DNA from: Paenibacillus farraposensis
GTDB lineage: Bacteria; Bacillota; Bacilli; Paenibacillales; Paenibacillaceae
DNA length: 64,000 nt
Direction of reading: 5' to 3'
NCBI RefSeq assembly: GCF_020736845.1
Contig: NZ_JAFFQR010000105.1
Span: 342,428-406,427, forward strand
Shown in pieces: positions 63,719 to 64,000 of this stretch. Made by a program: the position numbers and the translations under genes. Under the pieces are notes generated by a model. It was not told the origin of the DNA, did no database searches, and saw only the letters and a program-made list of their open reading frames with translations. The stretch's first letter is position 1. Each line of letters opens with the position of its first letter.

Positions 63719-64000
63719 TGTCAACAGTAAATCAGACAACTTTTTTAAGGGCTGCATGACGATAGTGAACTGGGATCATGTACTCCAGGGTTCCATGGAT
63801 TCGATGATGGTTATACCAATTCACATAATCAAACAGCTCCAGTTCCAGATGACGAAGGCTCTGAAAATTCATCTGATACACAAACTCTGTCTTCATGACT
63901 TTGAACGTAGCTTCTGCCACAGCGTTATCGTAGGGACAGCCTTTCATGCTCAGAGAACGACCGATCTCAAAGGTTTCCAGAAGCTCGTCCATCTTTTCAT
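63719..64000 (-). mobile_element. IS3-family element, partial (runs out of the window)
   Basis: The end TGTCAACAGTAAATCAGAC at 63719 is nearly the same as that of the IS at 58895. The minus-strand frame 63992-63732 is the C-terminus of the orfB integrase: LSMKGCPYDNAVAEATFKVM, KTEFVYQMNFQSLRHLELEL and WYNHHRIHGTLEYMIP, including the DDE glutamate. About 60 percent identity by eye to the other copy, so a different member of the same group. The rest lies beyond the window. Confidence 0.85.

Overview
The window looks like chromosomal DNA of a Paenibacillus-type member of the Bacillota. The signs are strong AAGGAGG-like ribosome binding sites, frequent TTG and GTG starts, modular GH9 and GH44 cellulases with CBM3 domains, a CYP102-type self-sufficient P450, HelD, SigI, LutABC, and a receptor/peptide pair resembling the AimR-like AloR-AloP systems known from Paenibacillus polymyxa. 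No rRNA, tRNA or CRISPR array was seen.

Layout. 1-9341: two Gfo/Idh/MocA oxidoreductases flanking a ThuA-like protein, a DUF1349 protein, then a minus-strand catabolic operon (MFS transporter, class III aminotransferase, zinc dehydrogenase, HAD phosphatase). 10.3-16.2 kb: a frameshifted secreted protein, a stalk-domain protein, a MerR/carboxymuconolactone-decarboxylase pair with a textbook 19-bp-spacer MerR promoter, and a TetR/carboxylesterase pair. 17.0-21.0 kb: lutABC (lactate oxidation) with a divergent LysR gene. 21.4-27.5 kb: an aspartate module (LysR, dicarboxylate symporter, aspartate racemase, aspartase, ACT-domain malic enzyme) that would take D/L-aspartate to fumarate, malate and pyruvate, with a shared palindromic motif in two of its gaps. 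28-31.9 kb: a GntR-uxuA-uxuB hexuronate operon followed by remnants of a GPH sugar transporter and a ROK regulator.

32-42 kb: alcohol dehydrogenase, nitroreductase with an Rrf2 regulator and candidate operator, remnants of MerR, MarR and arylamine N-acetyltransferase genes, helD, a 34-codon gene, czcD with a metal-regulator-type operator, and a heavily mutated pectate lyase. 42.2-50.5 kb: a plant-polysaccharide locus with GH9 cellulase, SigI-type sigma factor, GH44 glucanase and the CBM3 tail of a third, lost enzyme, plus decayed methyltransferase and Rrf2 genes. 51-58 kb: glutamine amidotransferase, diguanylate cyclase, and a P450-reductase fusion under a long palindrome.

58.3-64 kb is a mosaic of mobile and conflict DNA: a truncated lacI, an internally deleted IS3 element that cuts a Rep-like gene, an orphan toxin C-terminus with an Imm8 immunity gene, a truncated RRNPP receptor overlapped by a secreted peptide gene, a candidate exported toxin/immunity pair, and the 3' end of a group II intron interrupted by a second IS3 element. 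Most broken genes sit in the gaps between intact operons. All family assignments come from reading motifs by eye, without database searches.
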